Below are positions 43,575-53,595 of a DNA stretch of 64,000 bases, piece after piece; within the stretch, counting starts at the first letter, position 1; each line of letters starts with the position of its first letter. The notes under the pieces are model-generated. The model did no database searches and was not told the DNA's origin. It worked only from the letters and a program-made list of their open reading frames with translations. The stretch is from Turbatrix aceti (Eukaryota; Nematoda; Chromadorea; Rhabditida; Panagrolaimidae). The stretch lies in assembly GCA_963969345.1 (NCBI GenBank), contig OZ017766.1, positions 5,828,001-5,892,000 of the forward strand, written 5' to 3'. Both the position numbers and the translations under genes were made by a program.

Positions 43575-44362
43575 ATAAAAAGTTTATTGAAACTTGAAAA
43601 AAAACATACATCGAAATAAAAACATGCATGCAAAAGATAACAAACAAAATTAGGCGCCCTGCTCTTCTTGCGCCAACTGCCGCAGTTGGCGGAGAAGAGC
43701 GTTAGACTCTTCAATAATAACTCGGCGCTTTTCTTCAGGCGTCGGCGCCTGTGCCATCCGGATCATCCACTGAGGGATGAGTGCGGGCGGCGAGGGCGGC
43801 GAAGCCTCGGATGACGATGGCGATGATGAAGGCGACGATGGCGATGAAGATGGCGACGATGGAGATGGCGATGATGATGGCGACGGGGACGTGGACGTGG
43901 ACGTCTCCGATTCCGACGCCGACGATGAAGTCGGTCGGTGGGCTACAGAAAACCCATTCGGAATCGTGAGAGGGGAGGGCACGAGGGGTTCGTAGGTCTT
44001 GCGGGTGAACATGGTAATAGCTAAAAAAAAGTAGTGTTCAGTAAGAAGCAAAAACCGCCAAATGACTGACTACCTGACTTATTTTTGCTTGTTGGCACGA
44101 TCGCTGCCAACGACAGTTTTTTCCCAACGATGACAACTCCATCTTTGGGGTGCCTGCTTTCCCAGGTGCACAGGGCATAACAGGTCGCAAGTAGACATCC
44201 GCAAGGGATGGGCTGCTGCTGCTGCTGCCGAATCGCGCGCGCTTGCTTTTAAAAATATGGATGTATTGGGGAGGGGTGTCTGGACAAGCAGTAAGGTCAA
44301 AGGTGGAACAATTCAGGCTGGCAATTGAACAGATGAAAAATATTGTTGGAATTAACAGTTTA
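43575..44362 (-). repeat. Inverted duplicate, copy B (partner 9384-10082)
   Basis: Homologous to copy A over upstream region, intron, CDS and poly(A) signal (TTTATT at 43582). The 44099-44266 tract is identical to 9481-9648. Confidence 0.85.
43650..44012 (-). CDS. Ser-rich small protein with conserved C-terminal helix, copy B
   Basis: A 120-residue protein starting MFTRKTYEPLVPSPLTIPNG. It has a longer Ser/Pro tract (several SPSSSPSSP units) than copy A, then IPQWMIRMAQAPTPEEKRRV and a helix ending RQLAQEEQGA. Compared with copy A the N- and C-terminal peptides are conserved while many third positions differ, so the protein has been under selection for some time. Its leader intron (about 44022-44074) is nearly identical to that of copy A. 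No known family was recognised. It lies between DMAP1 and the retrotransposon array and is transcribed towards DMAP1. Confidence 0.65.
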   Translation of the reverse strand: MFTRKTYEPLVPSPLTIPNGFSVAHRPTSSSASESETSTSTSPSPSSSPSPSSPSSSPSSPSSSPSSSEASPPSPPALIPQWMIRMAQAPTPEEKRRVIIEESNALLRQLRQLAQEEQGA

Positions 44363-44369
44363 ATTTTAA

Positions 44370-44503
44370 ATATGTAAGGATACTGCGTTTAAAAAAATCT
44401 GAGGGCACGATGCACTGTGGGCACAGCAAAAATAGCACTGGCATGAACCCCTTTTGACCCTTGGATGTTGCGGGTTGCCCAGTTGGTGAGGCGGTCGGCA
44501 ATC
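44370..44503 (-). mobile_element. Non-LTR retrotransposon fragment 4 (RT 5' part)
   Basis: The segment GGCATGAACCCCTTTTGACC and GTTGCCCAGTTGGTGAGGCG aligns with 48522-48600 of the largest copy (the region encoding the RT N-terminus). It abuts the 3' tail of fragment 3 at 44504. Confidence 0.65.
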
Positions 44504-44956
44504 TACTTGATTTATTGTTCTTCGAACACATTGACTGTGTTCATAAAAAAAGACATACAAAAATGAAACACAGTCGTCTTCAGTCACGATGTGTACCCGT
44601 CGGGGATGTTCAATTCCTCGAGCACTCGATCGTTCGCTGTGTCCCAGGAGCCCAGTGAACCCAGGATAAAGGCATCCAGGAACACCTGTAGGCCCTGGGA
44701 ACGGAAGTGGTCCGCAATCGGCGCGTATTTCTCACGCTTCTTGCATCGGGCTTCGTCCACATTGATGAGGCTGCCGTCGTGGACTATGGTGACATCGATA
44801 ATGGTGATATTTCCAGGCGTCATGATCACAATATCTGGACAGAGCCGCGTGTCGCAGCCCGGTACGTGGACATTCTCGCGTACTTCACGCCCTGGAAAAA
44901 GAGGAGAGTTGTCACTACGTTGGCGACTGCCTTCGTGAGCGATTCGCGACTCACAT
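44504..44956 (-). mobile_element. Non-LTR retrotransposon copy 3, truncated and internally deleted
   Basis: Encodes only the endonuclease end: VHVPGCDTRLCPDIVIMTPG, IDVTIVHDGSLINVDEARCK, then LGSLGSWDTANDRVLEELNI. The first ~50 bp (44907-44955) come from much further upstream in the element, joined by an internal deletion. The 3' tail contains GAACACATTGACTGTGTTC and ends TTGTTCTTCG...AATAAATCAAG on the minus strand. Confidence 0.8.
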
Positions 44957-46266
44957 CTTGATTTATTTGTTCTTCGAACACAGACTGTGTTCACAAAAGG
45001 GAAAAATACAAAACACAGTCGGGGTGGTGAAAAGAGGTCTTTCAGGGGTGAGGGCCCGAGCTGATAAAAGAAGAATCCCGGGATTTTTTTGCGGCCCCGG
45101 GAAAAAAGAAAACCATTGGGGTGGGGAAATGGAAATCAGGCTGTAGGGGTCACCGTGGGGGGGAGATGAAGGTTCTGGGTGTTTGTCGCTGGTGGGTTGT
45201 TGCGTCCTGTCGTGACGTGGTCGTAATACGCGTCGCGGGAGAAGCGTATCACGTCGGAAACCATCAGTTTCCTGAGCCGCGATGCGTAGCCGTCAGGGAT
45301 GCTGAGTTCTTCCAGGACGCGGTCGTTTGTTGTGTCCCAGGACCCTAGTGATCCTAGGATGAAGGCATCTAGGAACACTTTTAGGCCCTGGGATCGGAAG
45401 TGGTCGGCAATTGGCGCGTATTTTTCACGTTTCTTCATTCGCGCTTCGTCCATGCTGACCAGGCTGCCATCATGGACGATGGTGACGTCGATGATGGTCA
45501 TCTGTCCGGGTGACGTGATGACGATGTCCGGCCGGAGTCGCGTGTCGCATCCAGGTACGTGGACATTTTCGCGCCCTATAAAAGGAGAGGAGGCGGGGGA
45601 GGAAGAGGAGGAACCCACCAGGGGCCCTGCCTCTTCGGCGAAGCCATTTGCCGCCGTGACGAGTCGCCGGACGATTGCGTTGTGGCGTGGCGTGTAGTGT
45701 TTCGCCATCCACTTCAGACAATGGCACGTTACGTGTGCCGTTGTCTCGAGGTGACGCTGGCAGTGACGGCAGTTCCTGAAAGTGTTTTCGGGCCCGCGCC
45801 TGTGTGCGTTAAGGGGAAGTGTGCAGGTGCGAGCGCGAAAGACAAAGCGCCAGTCCGTAAACCTCGTATAGCGGCCTTCTGCAATAAAATGGTTTGCAGC
45901 TTTGGTTCTTGATGTCGTGGTGAAGCAGCGGCCCTGCTCTGGCTTGGCCAGGAGGGTCGCAAGGTGCTTTTCCTTCTCCGCTGTCCTCAGCATGCGCTCA
46001 ATTGTCTTTCTCGTGGTTTTTTCTCCGCCGATCACTATGCTCAAGTCGGGGTGCCAATCTATGTCCAACGAGTTGCGCAAGTTTCCCGTGGCTATTCTCA
46101 CTCGCGACCAGAGAGAGGATAATTCCTCTGATCGGTGTTTCAGGTCGCCGTCAGTGCTGCCGTTCAGGAATCCGCTGATCTCGGTTGTTGTGGGGGGGGG
46201 GGTCGTGCGTCGAAGTCTCATCACCACGTTGACGGATGTCGGCATCCAGGTCCTTGAGTGGACCCT
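44957..46266 (-). mobile_element. Non-LTR retrotransposon copy 2, 5'-truncated with internal deletion
   Basis: An open frame (45136-46245) covers the connector, the Cys-His knuckle (CRHCQRHLETTAHVTCHC) and the restriction-like endonuclease (RPDIVITSPGQMTIIDVTIV). The stretch between the 'DLDADIR' and 'NVVMRLRR' segments of copy 1 is missing (junction near 46232), fusing the truncated 5' end to the connector. The region absent from copy 1 (TRKTIERMLRTAEKEKHLAT) is intact here. The 3' UTR ends in the perfect hairpin GAACACAGACTGTGTTC near 44974-44990 and TTTATTTG. Confidence 0.85.
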
Positions 46267-48705
46267 TCTGATTTATTTGTTCTTCAACACAGACAGACTA
46301 TGTTCACAAAAGAAAGGCGAAAATATAAAACACAGTCAATGGGGTAAATGAAGGTCTTTCAGGGGTGAGGGCCCGAGCTGATAAAATAAGAACCCCGAGA
46401 CTTTTTTGCGGCCCCGGGAAAGAAGAAAACCATTGGGGTGGGGAAATGGGAATCAGGCTGTAGGGGTCACCGTAGGGAGGAGATGAAGGTTCTGGGTATT
46501 TGTCGCTGATTGGTTGTTGCGTCCTGTCGTGACGTGGTCGTAGTACGCGTCGCGGGAAAAGCGAATGACGTCGGAAACCATCAGTTTCCTGAGCCGCGAT
46601 GCGTACCCGTCTGGGATGTTCAGTTCTTCCAGTACGCGGTCGTTCGCTGTGTCCCAGGACCCCAGTGAACCCAGAATGAAAGCATCTAGGAACACTTTCA
46701 GGCCCTGGGAACGAAAATGGTCAGCGATTGGCGCGTACTTCTCGCGCTTCTTGATTCGGGCTTCATCGACGTTTATGAGGCTGCCTTCGTGGACGATGGT
46801 GACGTCGATGATCTCGATGTGTCCGGGTGACATGATGACGATGTCAGGTCGTAGTCTCGTGTCGCATCCAGGTACGTGGACATTTTCGCGCACTTCGCGC
46901 CCTGGAAAAGGAGGGGAGGCGGGGGAGGAAGAGGAGGGACCCACCAGGGGCCCTGCCTCTTCGGCGAAGCCATTTGCCGCCGTGACGAGTCGCCGGACGA
47001 TTGCGTTGTGGCGTGGCGTGTAGTGTTTCGCCATCCATTTCAGGCAGTGGCACGTAACATGCGCCGTTGTCTCCAGGTGTCGTTGGCAGTGGCGGCAGTT
47101 CCTGTAAATGTTCTCGGGGCCGCGCCTGTGTGCATTGAGTGGTAGTGTGCAAGTGCGGGCACGAAAAATAAAACGCCAGTCCGTGAACCGTGTGTAACAG
47201 CCTTCCGCGATAAAATGGTTGACTGCTTTTGTTCTGGTTGTTGTCGTAAAGCAATGACCCTGTTCTGGCTTGGCCCTCCGCCAATCACTATGCTTAAGTC
47301 CGGGTGCCAATCTACGTCTAGTGAGGAGCTCAAATTTCCCGTGGCTACTCTCACACGCGACCAGAGGGAGGATAATTCCCCTGATCGGTGCTTGAGGTCG
47401 CCGTCAGTGCTGCCGTTCAGGTAACCGCAGATCTCAGTTGTTGTGGGGGGAGTCGCGCGACGGAGTCTCATCACTACGTTGGCAACTGCCTTCGTAAGTG
47501 ATGCGCGGCTAATTGCTTGTATGATGTTGTCGGGTGATGTGATGATCCGGTATCCCTGTACTACCTTGCTTATATCCGCTTGCCTTGTGCACTGCGTGAT
47601 TCCAAAGCCGCCTTTTGACATTGGCAGGTATAGTATTTCATTTGAGGCATGCTTTGGGACGTTGAGCCACTCCTTTGCACATCGGCGGATGTCAGCGTCC
47701 AGGTCCTTGAGTGGACCCTTCTGCATTTCACCCACCTGCATGTGAAAGGCTAGCTTCGGCAGGATGTACGTGTTGAGCGTGCGACCCTTCTGCCAGGGCG
47801 CAAGTGGACTCTTGTGCAATTTTTCAACCTCTGACCTGATGTTCGCGATGGCGTCGCTGCCGCTGGGGTGTCTACCGTACCCTATTGGTATTCCTAAGTA
47901 CTCGTACTTGTCGCTATCGCTCATCGCCGGAATGAATTCTCCCTGAAGCTTAAAGCGGGTGGCAGCGACCTTGTTCTTTGTTCCATGCGCCGTGTTAATA
48001 CAGTCAATGTGTAACGATGCGCATTTTTTCTGGTTGAACGTGAGTCCAGCCCAGTCGGAGAGCCGCGTGATCTCGTCGAGTTGTCGCTGGAGGTCGTTCT
48101 GGCTAGATCCGAGGATGACAACGTCATCCGCGAATGCTAGGCTTTTGATCACTTGGCCGTAGACGTTGCTGCCTTGTCCCACTGCTTCAGCCGCTCGGAG
48201 AATGGGTTCAATTGCCAGGTTGAAGATGATGGGTGACAGGGGGCATCCTTGTTTGACTCCTTGGCGAATTGTGATGTCGTCTGTCGCCCCCGCTGGTGTC
48301 ACCACTGACGTGCGGCAACCGTCATACAGGCGCTGAATCCACTCGATTGTGTTTGGGTGAAAGCCGTGCCACTCCATTGTTCTGAGGATCGTTTCGTGAG
48401 GTATGGAGCCGAAGGCGTTCCGCAGGTCTAGCCACGCTACTCCTAACTCGGATTTTTCCTGCCTAGCATGCTTTATGGCGGTTGTCAGTAGGTACGTGTG
48501 TTCAAGGCAGCCTTGGACAGGCATGAATCCTTTTTGGCCCCTCGATATTCGGTTGTTACGTGTTGCCCAGCTGGTGAGGCGATCGGCGACTACTGCGGAG
48601 AATAGTTTGTCGATCGTGTCACTGAGAGAAATTGGTCGCCAGTATTCTCTAGCGAAACCACAGTCAAGGTTATATCGCGTTTGACAAAGTGAAGCTGTTG
48701 TGGCG
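46267..48705 (-). mobile_element. RLE-type non-LTR retrotransposon (R2/R4/NeSL group), longest copy, defective
   Basis: Reverse transcriptase: WRPISLSDTIDKLF (block 1), KGFMPVQGCLEH, AWLDLRNAFGSIPHETI (block 3), KQGCPLSPIIFNLAIEP, FADDVVIL (catalytic block 5), GLTFNQKKC. After the RT come a long connector, a CRHCQRHLETTAHVTCHC zinc knuckle and the endonuclease core RPDIVIMSPGHIEIIDVTIV. The Asn-Ala-Phe-Gly-Ser RT block and C-terminal nuclease fit the R4/NeSL side of the RLE elements, which are often target-specific. It lacks everything upstream of RT block 1. A deletion of about 73 nt near 47273 (relative to copy 2) shifts the frame between connector and knuckle, so this copy is dead. Its 3' tail joins copy 2 at 46266. 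Confidence 0.88.
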
Positions 48706-48754
48706 TCTAAAAAAAGCAACAAATAAAATTTTTTATTGTCCGCGATTTATATAA
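48706..48754. other. Junction between retrotransposon 5' truncation and tandem array
   Basis: Short AT-rich sequence (AAAAAAGCAACAAATAAAAT) between the truncated element and the first ~1.28-kb repeat. Confidence 0.4.
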
Positions 48755-51700
48755 TAACAAGGCTAAAGGGGGGGCCCCCTCCGGGGGCCCCAGGAAGGGG
48801 AAGGGAAGGAAGGGGAAGGCAAGGCAAGGCAAGGTAAAGGCATCAATGAAGGATCAGAAGGATCGCAAAATCGAAAAGGATCGTCTATCGTTTTGTTGTT
48901 TATTTTATTTTTGCCCGTTTTTCGTTTATCTTTTGCCGGTCATAATTTTACCGATAGAAAATAATTATTTTTTGTTATTATCTTTTAGAATAACCGACGA
49001 TTTGCATATTATCGAAATCAAATCAAATACATATAATCGTTTTTTGACCCGCTTTAAAAATATTGGAATACATAAATATAATGGGGGCCCCTTCGGGGCC
49101 CCATGTAATTTGTTTTACGCTTTTGTAAAATATAAGTAATAATGTTGCTTTTCAATATCGCGCATCTTTCGCCATCGCCTAATAAATCCTCGCCCGCTGC
49201 AACCGCTTATTGACCCGTTTCAATGCATAAAACCAAACACAAAAAAATATTCAAAGAATATGTACTAACACTGGGGCCCAGGAAAAATAGCAATTTAACA
49301 AAAATCATAAAATTATGATACACGAATCAAATCAAAATTAATAACAACAATCATTTGTTTTGCCATCTTTCGCCATCACCCAATCGCCCACTGTCACCGC
49401 CGTTGCGGTTCTCTCGACTGATGGCATGTGCGGCGCCGTCCTACTCTGCACCCGCTGTCTGGTCCGCCCACTAACCATGGATTTCATTTTCTGAGATCAA
49501 AAAATTGAATTATTCAAATTAATTTTTAAAATTTTGAAAAAATGTTTTTCATCTTCAGCAAAAAATGGCAATGCTATTGATATCACATTTGCCCCTACCC
49601 CAGTATCTAGCACAAATTATTTTTTTGTAAACCAAAAATTCAAATTTGTTCATGTTTGATTTTTGATTGTCAAATGACCCATCATTATGATTGCCTATTT
49701 CCGAGGAATTCAAAAATATTTTTTTCAACATTTTTAAAATTAATTTAACAGAATCGTTTTTTTGTCTTACGCAATCGCAATCGTCTCCTCGCTCGCTCGC
49801 TCACACTCACCCACTTGACCCTGCGCCGCTCGCTCTCCCCTCCTCCCTCCATCGCGCTTTCGCCATTGACAATTTTGACAATTATGATAAAGCGCGCATT
49901 ATCTTTTTCAAATCAATGGCTCCGGACCTAATGGCCCGCCAAACCGTTATCAGCGTAAAATTTGGATTTTATCGAATATACATACCGTAAAATTAAAATT
50001 GTGTCTTTGCACAAACATCCTACTATAAGAAAGAAGAACAAGGCTAAAGGGGGGGCCCCCTACGGGGGCCCCAGGAAGGGAAAAGGAAGGAAGGGGAAGG
50101 CAAGGTAAAGGTATCAAGGAAGGATCAGAAGGATCGTAAAATCGAAAAGGATCGTTTATCGTTTTGTTGTTTATTTTCTTTTTGCCCGTTTTTCGTTTAT
50201 CTTTTGCCGATCATAATTTTACCGATAGAAAATAATTATTTTTTGTTATTATCTTTTAGAATAACCGATAATTTGCATATTATCAAAATCAGATCAAATA
50301 CATATAATCGTTTTTTGACCCGCTTTAAAAATATTGGAATACATAAATACAATGGGGGCCCCTTTGGGGCCCCATGTAATTTGTTTGACGCTTTTGTAAA
50401 ACATAAGTAATAATGTTGCTTTTCAATATCGCGCATCTTTCGCCATCGCCTAATAAATCCTCGCCCGCTGCAATCGCTTATTGACCCGTTTCAAAGCATA
50501 ACACCAAACACAAAAAAATATTCAAAGAATATGTACTAACACTAACACTGGGGCCCAGGAAAAATAGCAATTTAACAAAAATCATAAAATTATGTGATAC
50601 ATAAATCATCAAAATTAATAACAACAATCTCTTGTTTTGCCATCTTTCGCCATCACCCAATCGCCCACTGTCACCGCCGTTGCGGTTCTCTCGACTGATG
50701 GCATGTGCGCCGTCCGTCTCTGCACCCGCTGTCTGTTCCGCCCACTCACCATGGATTTCATTTTCTGAGAGATCAAAAAATTGAATTATTCAAATTAATT
50801 TTTAAAATGTTGAAAAAATGTTTTTCATACGCAGCAAAAAATGTCAATGCTATTGATATCACATTTGCCCCTACCCCAGTATCTAGCAAAAATTATTTTT
50901 TTTAAAATCAAAAATTCAAATTTGTTCATTTTTGATTTTTGATTGTCAAATGACCCATCATTATGATTGCCTATTTCCGAGGAATTCAAAAATATTTTTT
51001 TCAACATTTTTAAAATTAATTTAACAGAATCATTTTTTTGTCTTACGCAATCGTCCTTGCGCTATCGCTCGCTCGCTCACACTCACCCACTTGACCCTGC
51101 GCGCCGCCTCCTCCCTCTATCGCGCTTTCGCCATTGACTATTTTGACAATTATGATAAAGCGTGCATTATCTTTTTCAAATCAATGGCTCCGGACCTAAT
51201 GGCCCGCCAAACCGTTATCAGCGTAAAATTTGGATTTTATCGAATATACATACCGTAAAATTAAAATTGTGTCTTTGTAAAAACACCTTACTATATAGAG
51301 AGGTAACAAGGCTAAAGGGGGGGCCCCCTACGGGGGCCCCAGGAAGGAAAAAGGAAGGAAGGGGAAGGCAAGGCAAGGCAAGGTAAAGGTATCAAGGAAG
51401 GATCAGAAGGATCGTAAAATCGAAAAGGATCGTCTATCGTTTTGTTGTTTATTTTCTTTTTGCCCGTTTTTCGTTTATCTTTTGCCGATCATAATTTTAC
51501 CGATAGAAAATAATTATTTTTTGTTATTATCTTTTAGAATAACCGATGATTTGCATATTATCAAAATCAAATCAAATACATATAATCGTTTTTTGACCCG
51601 CTTTAAAAATATTGGAATACATAAATATAATGGGGGCCCCTTCGGGGCCCCATGTAATTTGTTTTACGCTTTTGTAAAATATAAGTAATAATGTTGCTTT

Positions 51701-52583
51701 TCAATATCGCGCATCTTTCGCCATCGCCTAATAAATCCTCGCCCGCTGCAATCGCTTATTGACCCGTTTCAAAGCATAACACCAAACACAAAAAAATATT
51801 CAAAGAATATGTACTAACACTAACACTGGGGCCCAGGAAAAATAGCAATTTAACAAAAATCATAAAATTATGTGATACATAAATCATCAAAATTAATAAC
51901 AACAATCTCTTGTTTTGCCATCTTTCGCCATCACCCAATCGCCCACTGTCACCGCCGTTGCGGTTCTCTCGACTGATGGCATGTGCGGCGCCGTCCGTCT
52001 CTGCACCCGCTGTCTGGTCCGCCCACTCACCATGGATTTCATTTTCTGAGAGATCAAAAAATTGAATTATTCAAATTAATTTTTAAAATGTTGAAAAAAT
52101 GTTTTTCATCTTCAGCAAAAAATGGCAATGCTATTGATATCACATTTGCCCCTACCCCAGTTACTGGCACAAATTATTTTTTTGTAAACCAAAAATTCAA
52201 ATTTGTTCATTTTTGATTTTTGATCGTCAAATGACCCATCATTATGATTGCCTATTTCCGAGGAATTCAAAAATATTTTTTTCAACATTTTTAAAATTAA
52301 TTTAACAGAATCATTTTTTTGTCTTACGCAATCGTCCTTGCGCTATCGCTCGCTCGCTCACACTCACCCACTTGACCCTGCGCGCCGCCTCCTCCCTCTA
52401 TCGCGCTTTCGCCATTTTTGATGACAAAATTTTGACAATTATGATAAAGCGCGCATTATCTTTTTCAAATGAATGCCTCCGGACCTAATGGCCCGCCAAA
52501 CCGTTTATCAGCGTAAAATTTGGATTTTATCGAATATACATACCGTAAAATTAAAATTGTGTCTTTGTAAAAACATCCTACTA
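48755..52583. repeat. ~1.28-kb tandem repeat array, block 1 (three units)
   Basis: Units start at TAACAAGGCTAAAGGGGG: 48755-50035, 50036-51303 and 51304-52583. Each has, in order: a GGGGCCCCC-NNN-GGGGGCCCC hairpin; GGAAGGAAGGGGAAGGCAAG purine tracts; ATCAGAAGGATCGTAAAATC; a 68-codon open frame; a GGGGCCCC-TTC/TTT-GGGGCCCC hairpin; an ACTGGGGCCCAGGA block; CTCGACTGATGGCATGTGCG; GATATCACATTTGCCCCTAC; CGCTCGCTCGCTCACACTCA; and GCTCCGGACCTAATGGCCCG. Units are ~95% alike by eye. No protein family is recognised. Confidence 0.9.
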
Positions 52584-52599
52584 TTATAAGAGTTAAAAG

Positions 52600-53175
52600 A
52601 CAGGCGGGCCCTTCGGGCCCTGAATGCCAAAAACGCATAAAAAATGCTAGAAAATGCAAAAAAAATGCTAGAAAAATGCTAAAAAAATGCAAAAAAAATG
52701 CTAGAAAAATGCTAAAAAATGCTTAAAAAATGCTGAAAAATGCATAAAAATGTTAGAAAAATGCTAAAAAACGCACAAAAATGCTAGAAAAATGCCGAAA
52801 ACGCTCTATAATGCCGAAAAAACGCACAAAAATGCCTAAAAACGCCGAAAACGCTAATATATGCTTTAAAATGCCTACAAACGCCCAAAAAATGCTTAAA
52901 GCATGCCAATAATGCCCAAAACGCTTTTGTACGCCTGAAAATGCTAATAAATGCTCTAAAATGTCCCTACGAACGCTCAAAAAACGCCTAAAAACACCCT
53001 AGAATGCCAAAAAACGAAAAATGCTAAACAAATGCTAAAAAAAGCCGAAAACGCATAATAAATGCTAGAAAAATGCAAAAAAAAAATGCAAAACAATGCT
53101 AAAAAAAATGCCAAAAAAACGCCCTAAAATGCCAAAAAACGCCCTATAATGCCAAAAAAACGCCTAAAAATGCTC
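52600..53175. repeat. AAAAATGC/CTAGAAAAATGC minisatellite
   Basis: Irregular 10-14-bp repeats built on AAAATGC(T/C)(A/G)AAAAA. They start after a GGGCCC-TTC-GGGCCC hairpin at 52607-52621. Random short ORFs arise from it. Confidence 0.8.
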
Positions 53176-53279
53176 AAAATGAATGCAGACGCAGCGCACT
53201 CGCGCGCAACGCAAGCGAAAATGAACGCACGTTGCATGACACGTCACGACGGACGCACATAAAAGCAAATGGAAGCGTT

Positions 53280-53595
53280 CATTTTCGGATGTTTTTGGCA
53301 TTTTTAACAACATTGTCGGCGGTTAGCATCAAAACGGTATACATCTTTGCAATCGTCTCGTCGACGCCGAGCGATTGATCCTACTCCCGTGTCTCGGAGG
53401 CACCATTTGTTTAGACACAAATTCGGGTGTTTTTGGCATTTTTAACAACTTTGTAGGCGGTTAGCCTCAAAACGGTATACATCATTGCAATCGTCTCGTC
53501 GCCGCCGATCGATTGATCCTACTCCCGTGTCTCGGAGGCACCATTTGCGTAGACACAAATATATGGACACAGTTGCTTTGGAAGTAAGTAACAAG
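53280..53595. repeat. ~145-bp direct repeat, two copies (related pair at 55225-55530)
   Basis: TTTTTGGCATTTTTAACAAC, AAAACGGTATACATC, GCAATCGTCTCGTCG, CTACTCCCGTGTCTCGGAGG occur at 53287-53430 and again at 53432-53570. A diverged pair (TTTTTGGCATTTTTGACAAC, AAAACGGGATACATGG) lies at 55228-55530. Confidence 0.8.

Noticed and set aside
45299..47745. Plus-strand ORFs across the retrotransposon array
   Set aside because: Complementary readings of the RT and endonuclease region; the minus-strand frames carry the conserved motifs.
48403..48684. Possible separate small protein on the plus strand at the RT 5' end
   Set aside because: Antisense to RT blocks 1-3; no independent evidence.
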